From Xanthobacteraceae bacterium 501b (GTDB taxonomy: Bacteria > Pseudomonadota > Alphaproteobacteria > Rhizobiales > Xanthobacteraceae): a stretch of DNA of 64,000 nt. This document shows positions 9,434 to 18,309 of the stretch, one piece after another (position 1 is the stretch's first letter; the number at the start of each line of letters is the position of its first letter). Where the stretch lies: positions 868,001 to 932,000 of the forward strand of contig KB899087.1 of assembly GCA_000378025.1 (NCBI GenBank), read 5' to 3'. The translations under genes and the position numbers were made by a program. The notes under the pieces are model-generated. The model made no database searches and was not told the DNA's origin. It saw only the letters and a list, made by a program, of their open reading frames with translations.

Positions 9434-10447
9434 ATGTTCAACATGCTCAATCGTCGCCAAATCCTGCTTGCGGGCGCCGGCGCCTTCGCCATCCCGATGC
9501 TGCGCGGTTTCATGCGCGCGGAGGCGGCCGATGGTTTCCCCAACAAGACGATGCAGGTGCTGATTCCGACCGGCGAGGGCGGCGGTGTCGATCAGGCGGC
9601 GCGCGCCTTCAATCGCATCTGGAGCAAATATCTCGGTGCCAATTTCGAGTATTCCTACTTCCCAGGCGCCTCGGGTCAGGTGGGGTACGAGGTGTTCGTC
9701 TCCAAAAGGGAGCCGGACGCCTACAATATCCTCTTCGGAAATATCGGGCCGGAGATGATCATGTACGCCACCCAGAAGGTAAAATACAAATATCCTGAGG
9801 ATTTTACCTATATCGGTAGCATGGATGTCGACGATTCGGTGATCTGGGTAGCGGGCGACAGCAAGTTCAAGACCATCGGCGACATGGTCGAGGAAGGCAA
9901 GAAGCGGGAAATCACCCTTTCCACCAGCCGCCTGCCGCATCCCTCGACTATCGGCGCTTTGGCGCTGGCCGAGGCCACCGGCATGAAGGTGCGGATGATC
10001 CCCTATGGTGGTGGCGGGCCGGCCCGTTCGGCGGCGATCACCGGCGAGGTTGATGGCTGCGCCACCTTCCTCTCCTCCTCGCTCGGGCTCGGCGAACAGG
10101 CGCGCTTCCTCACCGTGTTCAACGACACCAACCGCGCCCCCGAACTGACCGGCAACGCCCCGCCCGTAAACCAGGCACTCGGCACCAAGATCCCGCCAAT
10201 GTCGGGACAGCGCGCCATCGCTATCCACACCAAGGCGGTGGAGGCCTATCCGGACCGCGTGAAGAAGCTCTCCGACACCTTCCAGCAGGTCTTCGCCGAC
10301 CCCGACTACAAGGTGGTGGCCGAGAAGGCTGGCACGCCCTGGGAGTTCATCCAGTATGGCGATGCCGCCTCCTGCCGGAAATCAGCGGCGGAGTTCGTCG
10401 AACTGGCCGAGCGTTTCCGTCCGCTGCTCACCGCTTCCAAGGGTTGA
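9434..10447 (+). CDS. Tripartite tricarboxylate transporter substrate-binding protein (TctC/Bug family)
   Basis: This is the periplasmic solute receptor of a tripartite tricarboxylate (TTT) transporter, 337 residues. The start chosen is the ATG preceded by ggaggaag four bases upstream; an earlier in-frame GTG lacks such a site. The N-terminus carries a twin-arginine-like export signal (NRRQILLAGAGAFAIPML), unusual for this mostly Sec-exported family. The mature part follows the Bug pattern: FPNKTMQVLIPTGEGGGVDQ, the PGASGQVG loop, and a later PYGGGGPARSAAITGEVD segment. It heads an operon with TctB and TctA. Bug proteins bind carboxylated compounds such as citrate, dicarboxylates or aromatic acids; the actual ligand is unknown here. 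Confidence 0.88.
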   Translation: MFNMLNRRQILLAGAGAFAIPMLRGFMRAEAADGFPNKTMQVLIPTGEGGGVDQAARAFNRIWSKYLGANFEYSYFPGASGQVGYEVFVSKREPDAYNILFGNIGPEMIMYATQKVKYKYPEDFTYIGSMDVDDSVIWVAGDSKFKTIGDMVEEGKKREITLSTSRLPHPSTIGALALAEATGMKVRMIPYGGGGPARSAAITGEVDGCATFLSSSLGLGEQARFLTVFNDTNRAPELTGNAPPVNQALGTKIPPMSGQRAIAIHTKAVEAYPDRVKKLSDTFQQVFADPDYKVVAEKAGTPWEFIQYGDAASCRKSAAEFVELAERFRPLLTASKG

Positions 10448-10589
10448 GAGCGCGTCTTTTCCTCGGCACGCCCCCGCGCGTTGTACCGGCCTTAGGCCGA
10501 CGCGGTTCCGCGCGCCGCAGCCGCCGCAACCGGCGGCGTCCTGCCCGGCGGGACCGGGCCTTCACCGCTTGACCGCGTAGGACACCGCC

Positions 10590-11093
10590 ATGAACGATGA
10601 GCGCAAGGCCAAGGTCGCGACAGGACCCGACTGGATCATTCCGGCTTTGGGCGCCGCCTTCGCCGCCTATTACCTCTACTCGATCAACGACCTCGCCTGG
10701 GAAGCCAAGGTCTCCGGCGTGTTCTGCGCCGTTATGCTGTTCCTGCTGATCCTCATCTTCGCCCTGCGCACCGTCGTCGGGCTGGTCCGCGGCACGCACT
10801 ATGTGGAATGGCGCAGCCTTTGGGAAAGCCATCATCTCGCCCTCGTTCGTGGCGCGCTCTTCGGCCTGACCGTGACTTCGGTGGCGATCATTCCCTTCGC
10901 CGGCTTCACGCTTTCCACCTTCCTGTTCCTGTTCTTCGCCTTCCTCTGGCTGCAGCGCATGAGCCGGAAGAACGCGGCGCTCACGGCCGGCGCGCTGGCG
11001 CTCGGCGGCTACATACTTTTCATCCTGATCCTGCGCACCGCGTTCCCGACCGGCCCGTTCGAGCGCCTCGTCACGGCACTGACCGGCCTGTGA
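10590..11093 (+). CDS. tctB: TTT transporter small membrane subunit (TctB family)
   Basis: This 167-residue protein has four predicted hydrophobic segments and the size of TctB, the small integral-membrane subunit of tripartite tricarboxylate transporters. It sits between the TctC-like receptor and the TctA-like subunit in the usual order. TctB sequences diverge strongly, so the call rests on topology and context together. The gap from tctC is about 140 bases, which is long for an operon and may hold processing signals. The gap to tctA is 13 bases. Confidence 0.85.
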   Translation: MNDERKAKVATGPDWIIPALGAAFAAYYLYSINDLAWEAKVSGVFCAVMLFLLILIFALRTVVGLVRGTHYVEWRSLWESHHLALVRGALFGLTVTSVAIIPFAGFTLSTFLFLFFAFLWLQRMSRKNAALTAGALALGGYILFILILRTAFPTGPFERLVTALTGL

Positions 11094-11106
11094 GGGGAAC
11101 CCCGCC

Positions 11107-12627
11107 ATGAACATCAGCTTCAGCCTGCTCGCCGACCAGTTCCTGCTCAATTTCAGCTATCTCTGGCTGATCATCATTGCCACGACCATCGGCATCATCA
11201 TCGGGGCGATGCCGGGCTTCGGCTCGGCCAATACCATCATCATGCTGCTGCCCTTCACCTTGGCGGTGGATGTCGACGTGGCGATGATCTTCATGGTCTC
11301 GCTCTTCGTCGCCTCGCATATGGGCGGCGGCATCACCTCGATCCTGCTCAACATTCCCGGCAATGGCGGCTCGGCGGCCACGTGCCTCGACGGCTATCCC
11401 ATGGCCCGCAAGGGGCTTGGCCAGCAGGCGCTGGTGCTTTCCTTCGTCGCCTCCACCGTGGGCGGCATGGTTACGGCGCTGATGTCGATTTTCCTGCTGC
11501 CCTATATCGCCCGGCTCGCCTATTACATGCACAGCGTCGAGATGGTCGTGATCCTGCTGTTCGGCATCACGCTGATCGCCTCGGTCGCCTCCGACAACAT
11601 GCTGAAAGGCCTGATCGCGGGCTTTCTCGGCCTCCTGATCGGGGCCATCGGCGCCGACCACATCTATTCCACGCCGCGCGGAACCTTCGGCTTCATCGAA
11701 CTCTATGACGGCGTGCCGCTGATCGCGGTGCTCATCGGCGTGTTCGCCATTTCCGAGGCGCTGATCATGATGGAGCAGAGCTCCGTCCTCAGCGAGGCCG
11801 GCATGCAGATGATGAAGCGGTCGGGCTGGAAGGAGACCTGGGAGGGCGTGGTCATGTCGTTCCAGCGCACCTGGCACATGATCTGGACCGGCATCATCGG
11901 CCTCATCATCGGCATCGTGCCCGGCGCCGGCGCCTCCATCGCCGCTTTCGTCGCCTATCAGCAGTCGCGGCTGTTTTCAAAGACGCCGGAGAAATACGGC
12001 ACCGGCATCCCGGAAGGCGTGATCGCGCCGGAATCGGCCAATAATGGCTGCGCCTCCGGCGACCTGATCCCGCTGCTGGTCATCGGCGTGCCGGGCGGCA
12101 CCACGGCGGCGGTGATGCTGATCGTGATGACCTATCACGGCGTGCAACTGGGGCCGCGCCTGTTCATCCAGAATCCGGGCCTCGGCTATGGCGTGTTCAT
12201 CACCATGCTGGTCGCCTATGCGGTGATGCTGTTCACCACTTTGCCGCTGACCCGCTGGGTGTCCAAGCTGGTGATGATCCCGACCCCGGTACTGGCGCCG
12301 ATCATCATTGCCTTCACCCTGGTGGGCGCCTTCGCCCCGCGCGCCTACATGTTCGACCTGTGGCTGACGCTGCTGTTCGGCGCCATCGGCTATCTCTGCC
12401 GCCGGTCCGGATACAATGTGGTGGCGCTGCTGATCGGCGTGATCCTCGGCCCGATGCTGGAGGCGAATGTGATGCGGGCACTGCGCATCAGCGGCAACGA
12501 TCCCTGGGTGTTCTTCTCCTCGCCCGTGGGCAACATCCTCTGGGCCGCGCTGGCCTTCTCGCTCGCCATCCCCTCCATCGTGCAGTGGCGGCGCCGCCGC
12601 GCCGCCGCACGCGCCGCCATTGTGTGA
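11107..12627 (+). CDS. tctA: TTT transporter large membrane subunit (TctA family)
   Basis: This is the 506-residue transport subunit of the tripartite tricarboxylate transporter. It has about twelve hydrophobic segments and family motifs: an N-terminal GIIIGAMPGFGSANTI loop, IPGNGGSAATCLDGYPMARK (the family usually has IPGTPASAATTLDGYP), and the symmetric GIVPGAGASIAAFVAYQQSR and ESANNGCASGDLIPLLVIGV segments. A gaggggaac ribosome-binding site precedes the ATG. The next gene starts 12 bases after its stop, so the LVIVD protein is probably co-transcribed. Confidence 0.93.
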   Translation: MNISFSLLADQFLLNFSYLWLIIIATTIGIIIGAMPGFGSANTIIMLLPFTLAVDVDVAMIFMVSLFVASHMGGGITSILLNIPGNGGSAATCLDGYPMARKGLGQQALVLSFVASTVGGMVTALMSIFLLPYIARLAYYMHSVEMVVILLFGITLIASVASDNMLKGLIAGFLGLLIGAIGADHIYSTPRGTFGFIELYDGVPLIAVLIGVFAISEALIMMEQSSVLSEAGMQMMKRSGWKETWEGVVMSFQRTWHMIWTGIIGLIIGIVPGAGASIAAFVAYQQSRLFSKTPEKYGTGIPEGVIAPESANNGCASGDLIPLLVIGVPGGTTAAVMLIVMTYHGVQLGPRLFIQNPGLGYGVFITMLVAYAVMLFTTLPLTRWVSKLVMIPTPVLAPIIIAFTLVGAFAPRAYMFDLWLTLLFGAIGYLCRRSGYNVVALLIGVILGPMLEANVMRALRISGNDPWVFFSSPVGNILWAALAFSLAIPSIVQWRRRRAAARAAIV

Positions 12628-12638
12628 AGAGGCCGCTC

Positions 12639-13925
12639 ATGACGATGCAAGCGACGCCGGGGCCAATCGTTAGCGCCAATTTGCGCCCGCTGGCCCGGCT
12701 CGATCTGCCGGGTGGCGGCGAGGTCACGATCAAGGACGGCCACGCCTTCATCGGTCATATGTCGCCGCCCGACGGCACCACCATCCTCGACATTCGCGAC
12801 CCTGCGCGGCCGCGCATCGTCGCGCAGCTCGCCCCGCCCGATCCGTTTTCCCACACCCACAAGGTGAAGGTGGCGGGCGATCTGATGATCACCAATGTCG
12901 AGCGGCACCGCCGGCATTTCTACCGCAAGGGCGAGCGGCTGGCCTCAGCCGGGGTGGAGCTCATGGCGCGCCTGGGTCGGGAGCCCTCGGAAGCCGAACT
13001 CGCCGCTGCGCTTGGCGTCGCGCCCGGCGATGTCGCCGAGCTGCGCGCGGGTCTCGCGCGCGGCTACGGGGCCGGCGGCTTCCGGGTATGGGACATCGCC
13101 GACCCCGCCCATCCGCGCGAGCTCGCCTATGTGAAGACCGGCGGCATCGGCGTGCACCGTTTCGACATGGACGAGCGCTTTGCCTACATCTCCACTGAGA
13201 TGGAAGGTTACGTCGGCAACATCCTCGTCATCTACGACCTTGCCGAGCCGACCCGGCCGCGCGAGGTCTCGCGCTGGCATCTGCCCGGCCAGCATGTCGC
13301 GGCGGGCGAAACGCCTGTCTGGAGCGGCCAGCGTCACCGGCTGCACCATGCACTGCGGGTGGGAGACATTCTGTGGGCCGGCTGCTGGTATGCCGGCGCC
13401 TGGACCATCGATGTCTCGGACATTGCCCGCCCGCGCACGCTGGGCAGCTATAATTACCACCCGCCCTTCCCGGAGCCGACCCACACGCTGTTCCGCCTCG
13501 CCGCGCCGATCGCCGGCCGCGCGCTCGCGCTGATGATCGACGAGGAGCACGACCACACGCCCGGCCAGCCGCACGCCTTCCTCTGGGTGATGGACGCCAG
13601 CGATCCGGCGGCGCTGACGCCGATCTCCACGTTTCATGTCGCCGAGAGCGCCTCGCCCTATGCAAAGGCGGGCGGGCGCTTTGGCGCGCACCAGTTCCAG
13701 GAGCGTCAGGTCGGCAGCCTGGTCTTCGCCAGCTGGTTCGCCGGCGGGCTGCGGGTGATAGACCTCGCTTCGCCCGAGGAGCCCCGGGAAATCGGCCATT
13801 TCGTGCCTGCGCCCGCGCCCGGCCACGTGGCGCCGCAGAGCAACGATGTCGACATCGACCCGCGCGGCATCGTTGCCCTGCTCGATCGTGACCGTGGCCT
13901 TGATCTGCTGGCCTTCGAGGGCTGA
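12639..13925 (+). CDS. LVIVD-repeat beta-propeller protein with a helical insert
   Basis: This 428-residue protein is built from LVIVD-type propeller blades, visible as repeated GGFRVWDIADPAHPRELAYV, ILVIYDLAEPTRPREVS, AWTIDVSDIARPRTLGSY and GLRVIDLASPEEPREIGHF strands. Many His and Asp residues (HTHK, HRLHH, EEHDHTP, HQFQER) could bind metal. Residues about 100-143 break the blade pattern with a charged helical stretch (ELMARLGREPSEAELAAALG) that resembles region 3 of sigma-70 factors. No signal peptide is evident. It lies 12 bases after tctA, so a role in using the imported carboxylate is possible but unproven. The start is the ATG 12 bases beyond the tctA stop. Confidence 0.8.
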   Translation: MTMQATPGPIVSANLRPLARLDLPGGGEVTIKDGHAFIGHMSPPDGTTILDIRDPARPRIVAQLAPPDPFSHTHKVKVAGDLMITNVERHRRHFYRKGERLASAGVELMARLGREPSEAELAAALGVAPGDVAELRAGLARGYGAGGFRVWDIADPAHPRELAYVKTGGIGVHRFDMDERFAYISTEMEGYVGNILVIYDLAEPTRPREVSRWHLPGQHVAAGETPVWSGQRHRLHHALRVGDILWAGCWYAGAWTIDVSDIARPRTLGSYNYHPPFPEPTHTLFRLAAPIAGRALALMIDEEHDHTPGQPHAFLWVMDASDPAALTPISTFHVAESASPYAKAGGRFGAHQFQERQVGSLVFASWFAGGLRVIDLASPEEPREIGHFVPAPAPGHVAPQSNDVDIDPRGIVALLDRDRGLDLLAFEG

Positions 13926-13928
13926 GCC

Positions 13929-14207
13929 ATGTGCACTGATTGCTTCGACGATCCCGCCGAGGAGCCCGCCGACGAACCCGCCATCGCCCCGGAGGAACTG
14001 GTCTGGCTCGCCCGCCGGATCGAGGAGCAGATGAGCGGCGAGCCGGTATCGCCGCGCGGTTGGGAGGTTTACTTCGGGCAGCTGAGCGGGGCGCTGGACT
14101 GGCGGACGCTGGAGCGCATTGGCCGAGCCATGGATGGTGCGCGTCTGGTCGCCAGCCTCGCCGTCGCGCGCGACGGCGAGGCTGGGCCTGGGGCATCGAG
14201 GTTCTGA
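13929..14207 (+). CDS. Small acidic conserved-looking protein of unknown function
   Basis: This 92-residue protein has an N-terminal MCTDCFDDP motif with two cysteines, an acidic stretch, and a central helical region. It begins 3 bases after the LVIVD gene stop, so translational coupling is likely. I do not recognise a family. The position at the end of the transporter operon suggests a partner of the LVIVD protein, perhaps as a metal-binding subunit, but that is inference. Confidence 0.6.
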   Translation: MCTDCFDDPAEEPADEPAIAPEELVWLARRIEEQMSGEPVSPRGWEVYFGQLSGALDWRTLERIGRAMDGARLVASLAVARDGEAGPGASRF

Positions 14208-14245
14208 ACGAAGACGACCGACACCTGGCAAAGACCGGCCGGTGC

Positions 14246-16060
14246 CTATTTCCAGAGGCTCCTCAGCGCGCCGAAGATCGAGCCGCTGACTGCCTCACCT
14301 TGGATAACGTCCCCAACTTTGATGGCAGCCGCGCCGCCCGCCGGCGTTTCGACCACCACCACATCCCTGCGGCCCCGGAAAAAAGCTTCCGCCGCCTGCC
14401 GCGCGCCGGGGAAGAAGACCGTCCCATGGTCGTCCAGAACCAAGATCCCTCCGGGCGACAGGCGCGGCCAGAAGAATTCCAGACAATCGCGGGTCGGTTC
14501 GAACAGATCCACGTCGACATGGACGTAGGCGAACTTCCGGTCATCGACCTCATGAAAGCGCGTCGGTACCCAGCCCTTGTAGTATCGAATGAAGGGAAAT
14601 GGCTTCAGATTGGCCCGCACCTGGTCTTCCGAACAGGCAAAGAGATTGCCCTCCTTCGGGGAGGCGGGGGCGAAGACCGTCGCGTCTTCGGTGGCGGACG
14701 GCGACAACCCTTCGAATGAGTCGAAGATGTGGAAGTCCCGCCTCACGCCGCCTTTCACCGCGATGCTCGCGGCCAGATAGGCCGACAGGCCCCTGAAACA
14801 GCCGACCTCGGCCATATCGCCGGGAACGTCCCGAATCTGTGGCAGCAGCTTGGCGATCAGGAAATGCCGCTGCCTGCGCATGAAGCGCTCTTTCATCTGC
14901 GTCGCGGCCAGCGCCTTGTCGTAAAGCACGTGGAAGTCGGCGTCGATGTCGTAGCGGACCTCGGGCCGATCGCGATTGGCGATCGGCCATCTCGGCGTGT
15001 CACCGAAGTGCTGGTAGGCGCTTTTCTCCCTCGCAGATACGGCGACGGTGTCTCGGGCGCTTTCCCGCTCATCCCCCGCCAGATAGGCATCGGAGAAGCC
15101 AGCGACGATCTGCTCCACAACCTTGGGGCGGACGTGCCGGCCGTCTTCGCGGAAGCCGTCCAGCCCCGCCAGGGTCACAAGCTCGAAGGACGGCACATAG
15201 TACAATCCATCGAACTCGCGAACCACCTGACCCGCTGCGGCGCGCAGGATCGCCTTGCCCTCGCAGTTCGCGGTGATGATGTCGGACGGGCCGAAGGTGC
15301 GCTCAAGGGGCACCGGCGACACGGACAGGAAAATGGGAGCGTCGGGCTTGCGCGACCGGATCAGCCGGACGATCGAGCGGAGATTGTCCAGGTTCTCGCT
15401 GAAATCGCTCTGATGATACTCTGTCTCGTCCAAGCCGGCACCGCCACCATAATTCGGCTTCTGGCCGACGATCTTGCCGTTGCGCTTGTTGCGGAAGACC
15501 TCCGCCATCCCGAAAGTGAACACGAAGGCTGTGGCCTCATCGAATGAGGCGCGCATCTCCGCGTTGACGAGATCCACCGCCGCATGCAGGTCCTCGACTG
15601 TCTTGCCGAAGACGAGCCGCTTGTAGGGATCTTGGAAAAGCGGCCTTTCCGTCCAGCCGACCACCTTCGCCGACACCTTCGGAGCGACCCAGTAATCGTC
15701 GCGGTCCTGGTTCCACGCGCCGGTGATCTGCTCCAATTGCTGAAGGATGGTGAAGGTGTTGTAGAAGTTCATGTGCTCCCGTTCCGGAAGCGTATCGATG
15801 ACCATGCGGTCGCGATCAAAATTGATGCGGCTGTATCGGGGTGCACAGGTGAAGCCTTCCGCCCCAAGAGCCTTCCGGATTTCCTCCGAGAAGCAGCTTC
15901 CCATCGTGAAGATCACATCGTCACGGCCCAGTATTTTCTTAATGGGGAGCGTGATTTCACGACCTGAAAGGGCGGTCGCATACTTGCTGGTCGCAACATC
16001 GCTGGCGCGCAGCGAGAAATCCCGGGGCGTGGCGCCGGAAGCGCTCGACGGATCATTCAT
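14246..16060 (-). CDS. GSCFA domain fused to a TylF/MycF-type O-methyltransferase
   Basis: This 604-residue protein joins two domains. Residues about 40-320 form a GSCFA domain, related to SGNH/GDSL-type esterases, with the signature TMGSCFSEEI (residues 52-61). Residues about 400-590 match macrocin O-methyltransferase (TylF) proteins: an EVGCFRGLSAYLA SAM-binding loop, HIFDSFEGLS, HVDVDLFEPTRDCLEFF, and GGILVLDDHG with the acidic residues that bind Mg2+ and the hydroxyl substrate in that family. In cell-surface glycan loci such domains acylate/deacylate and methylate sugars; here the gene stands alone. It converges on the preceding operon. A gggagagc ribosome-binding stretch lies about 9-16 bases upstream of the ATG, somewhat far. 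Confidence 0.82.
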   Translation of the reverse strand: MNDPSSASGATPRDFSLRASDVATSKYATALSGREITLPIKKILGRDDVIFTMGSCFSEEIRKALGAEGFTCAPRYSRINFDRDRMVIDTLPEREHMNFYNTFTILQQLEQITGAWNQDRDDYWVAPKVSAKVVGWTERPLFQDPYKRLVFGKTVEDLHAAVDLVNAEMRASFDEATAFVFTFGMAEVFRNKRNGKIVGQKPNYGGGAGLDETEYHQSDFSENLDNLRSIVRLIRSRKPDAPIFLSVSPVPLERTFGPSDIITANCEGKAILRAAAGQVVREFDGLYYVPSFELVTLAGLDGFREDGRHVRPKVVEQIVAGFSDAYLAGDERESARDTVAVSAREKSAYQHFGDTPRWPIANRDRPEVRYDIDADFHVLYDKALAATQMKERFMRRQRHFLIAKLLPQIRDVPGDMAEVGCFRGLSAYLAASIAVKGGVRRDFHIFDSFEGLSPSATEDATVFAPASPKEGNLFACSEDQVRANLKPFPFIRYYKGWVPTRFHEVDDRKFAYVHVDVDLFEPTRDCLEFFWPRLSPGGILVLDDHGTVFFPGARQAAEAFFRGRRDVVVVETPAGGAAAIKVGDVIQGEAVSGSIFGALRSLWK

Positions 16061-16822
16061 GCTTGGTCTTGCTCTCCCAACAGGTCACCCGGCACCGGAA
16101 TCAATCGGCAACAGATCCGCTTTTGCTACCCACTGCCCTGCAAGGCGCTGCGACCTCAGCCTTTCATTTCACTGTAGCGGCTGACGGGGTCACAGACAAT
16201 CTGATGGAACCCGCTTCCCCTGATGGGCGTTGATTCACTTGGGCGAAAGCGCGCCTTGCCGATGAAGGCGCTGCGACGGGCCCGCAGCCTGTAGCGACCC
16301 GTCGTGACGCCGTCCCTGTTCCTTGGGTTGCAGAAATACAACAAACGAGATTTTGACGGCTGTCGTTTCGTAATTTGGATGTTGCCTGCGCAATCTGGAT
16401 AGCGTGGCTGCCCGATCCCCGCACATGCTGAGATGAAGAGTGCGCCAAAGAGGCGCGACAGGGCCGGGTGCGATGAATGCAGGGTGAAAACGTCGGGATT
16501 GTTGGCGCGCGCGAGCCGCTGCGGCGGGCGGTCACCGATTTCTGCGCGAACACGCGGCGCGCCCATCGAACCACTGCCTCTCGGCGGCGTGGTGAAACAG
16601 AACATGCTTAAGCGCCGTAACTGACGCCAAGATGAACAGGGCAGCATCTCGCAAGCATGTCGACGCCACCTCCTTCATGCCATCGTCGCGCCCCTTGCGG
16701 CGGAGGCTCCTGCTGAGTTCGGCCCTGGTTCCGGCGCTCGCTATCGCCCTTTCGGTCGCCCCGGTCTCGACCCCGACCCTGCACCCGATTTCGCCTACCC
16801 GCCCCACACCTGACCGAGTTGT
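16061..16822. other. Intergenic region, no convincing gene
   Basis: These 760 bases separate the GSCFA gene from the IalB-like gene. Codon patterns are poor in all frames. One frame (16632-16826, plus) could encode a 64-residue basic peptide with a hydrophobic LLLSSALVPALAIALSVAPV segment, and it overlaps the IalB start, but nothing else supports it. Promoters for both flanking genes are expected here; I could not assign them. Confidence 0.5.
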
Positions 16823-17383
16823 ATGATGACGCATCGTTTCCTCAAGCTGGCGGCGCTCCTGGCGGGCCTCGGCCTGTCCTGCCTCAGCCTCGCCGGCTCC
16901 GCTTTGGCGCAGCAGCCGGCCGCGCCGGCGCCGGCGGCGGGTGCCGCGGCGCGGCCCGGCCTCACCACCGCCACCTATCAGGACTGGGTGGTGCGCTGCG
17001 TGGCGGGCGACACTGGGCGGATCTGCGAAGTCGTGCAGAACATCCAGGCGCAGGGTCAGGGGCTGATCGCCAGCGTCGCGGTCGGCCGGGCCGATGCCAA
17101 GGCGCCGCTGCGGCTGGTGGTGCAGCTGCCCGCCGGGGTCTGGCTGCCGGCCGGGGTGAAGGTGCAGCTCGGTGAGAAGGCCAAGCCGGTCCAGCTCGCC
17201 TTCACCCGCTGCCCGCAGGGCTGCTTCGCCGAAGCCGAGCTGGACGCGGCCACGGTACAGGCGCTGAAGGCCGCCACCGAGGGCGGCAGCTTCTCCTTCG
17301 AGGACGGCGCCCGCCGCCCGGTGACGCTGCCGCTCTCCTTCAAGGGCTTCACCGCAGCCCTCGACGCCAGCCTCAAGCCGTAG
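16823..17383 (+). CDS. Invasion-associated locus B (IalB) family protein
   Basis: This exported protein has 186 residues. It has a clear signal peptide (KLAALLAGLGLSCLSLAGSALAQ) and an Ala/Pro linker. The IalB core follows: TTATYQDWVVRCV, a Cys pair around RICEVVQ, the PAGVWLPAGVKVQL strand, FTRCPQGCFAEAEL with a second Cys pair, and a C-terminal LPLSFKGFTAALDAS. IalB proteins are periplasmic, were named from Bartonella invasion, and are widespread in non-pathogenic Alphaproteobacteria, where their role is unclear. Two adjacent ATG codons are possible starts. Confidence 0.9.
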   Translation: MMTHRFLKLAALLAGLGLSCLSLAGSALAQQPAAPAPAAGAAARPGLTTATYQDWVVRCVAGDTGRICEVVQNIQAQGQGLIASVAVGRADAKAPLRLVVQLPAGVWLPAGVKVQLGEKAKPVQLAFTRCPQGCFAEAELDAATVQALKAATEGGSFSFEDGARRPVTLPLSFKGFTAALDASLKP

Positions 17384-17477
17384 GCCGCGCGCCGATCCGC
17401 CTGTCTCTTCACGCGGAGCGGACCGCGCGCCTCCAAGGCCCGCCGTCCGCCCCGCTCCGCGAAAGGTACCTGCCGTG

Positions 17478-18278
17478 ATGAACCCGACCGAAACCGCTTC
17501 AGCCACCTCTCCCGTCCCTGCCGCTTCCCTGCCGCTGTTCTACCGCGCGCCGGGCCTGCTGCGCTTCCAGGACCATGCCCGGCTCGGCCTCCGGCGCGGA
17601 CCGGCGTTCGGCTTCGCCGCCGGCGCGACGGCGATCCCGGTCGTGGCGGGCGAGTTCGCGTTGGCCGGGCGCGACTATCCCCTCGTCTTCGCCAGCGATG
17701 AAGCCGCCATGCCGCTGGCGGTGACGGGCCTCGCCGCCGGGCAGAACCTGTTCGTGGAGGCCGACGGCCAGTGGCGGGCGGGCTGCTATATCCCCGGCTA
17801 TGCCAGGCGCTATCCCTTCATCGGCATGACGGTGGCCGAGGGCGGCGCGACGCTGCTCGGTGCAGACCTCGCAAGTGATCGCCTCGCCAGTGACCGCCTC
17901 GCCGCCGGGGACGAGGAGGCCGAGCTGCTGTTCGACGCCAAAGGCGGCCCCACGCCGGCCGGGCAGGCGGCCATCGCGCTGTGCGAGGCCTATGCCGCCG
18001 ACCATGAACGCACGCGCGCCTTCGCCCAGGCGCTGAAGGCCAACGGCCTGCTGGCGGCGCGCACGGCGCAGGTCAATTATGAAGATGCCGGCCGCGCCGT
18101 GGTGCAGGGCTTCCAGCTGGTCGACGATGCCGCCTTCCGGGCGCTGCCCGGCCCGGTGCTGGCCGAGTTCCACGCCAAGGGCTGGCTCGACCTCATCGTC
18201 CTCCACCTCGCCTCGCAGCAGCGCTGGCGCGCCCTCGCCGCCGAAGCCGCGAAGACCCGCACTCAGGCCGCCAACTGA
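17478..18278 (+). CDS. SapC family protein
   Basis: This 266-residue protein matches the SapC family: LPLFYRAPGLLRFQDHARLGL near the N-terminus, PVVAGEFALAGRDYPLVFA, WRAGCYIPGYARRYPFIG, and a C-terminal LPGPVLAEFHAKGWLDLIVLH region. SapC was named from the Campylobacter S-layer locus, and most proteobacterial members are uncharacterised. No signal peptide is seen. A GTG three bases upstream is an alternative start. A duplicated short run (LASDRLASDRLAAGDEEAEL) breaks the middle of the protein. Confidence 0.85.
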   Translation: MNPTETASATSPVPAASLPLFYRAPGLLRFQDHARLGLRRGPAFGFAAGATAIPVVAGEFALAGRDYPLVFASDEAAMPLAVTGLAAGQNLFVEADGQWRAGCYIPGYARRYPFIGMTVAEGGATLLGADLASDRLASDRLAAGDEEAELLFDAKGGPTPAGQAAIALCEAYAADHERTRAFAQALKANGLLAARTAQVNYEDAGRAVVQGFQLVDDAAFRALPGPVLAEFHAKGWLDLIVLHLASQQRWRALAAEAAKTRTQAAN

Positions 18279-18309
18279 AGGGCCGGACCGGCGCCTTTCC
18301 CGCTGGCGT

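Noticed and set aside
9359..10228. Long minus-strand frame opposite tctC
   Set aside because: It has no recognisable motif and the plus strand clearly encodes a Bug-family protein.
16632..16826. 64-codon frame ending over the IalB start
   Set aside because: The hydrophobic stretch is suggestive of a signal peptide, but no mature part follows and the start of ialB overlaps its stop.
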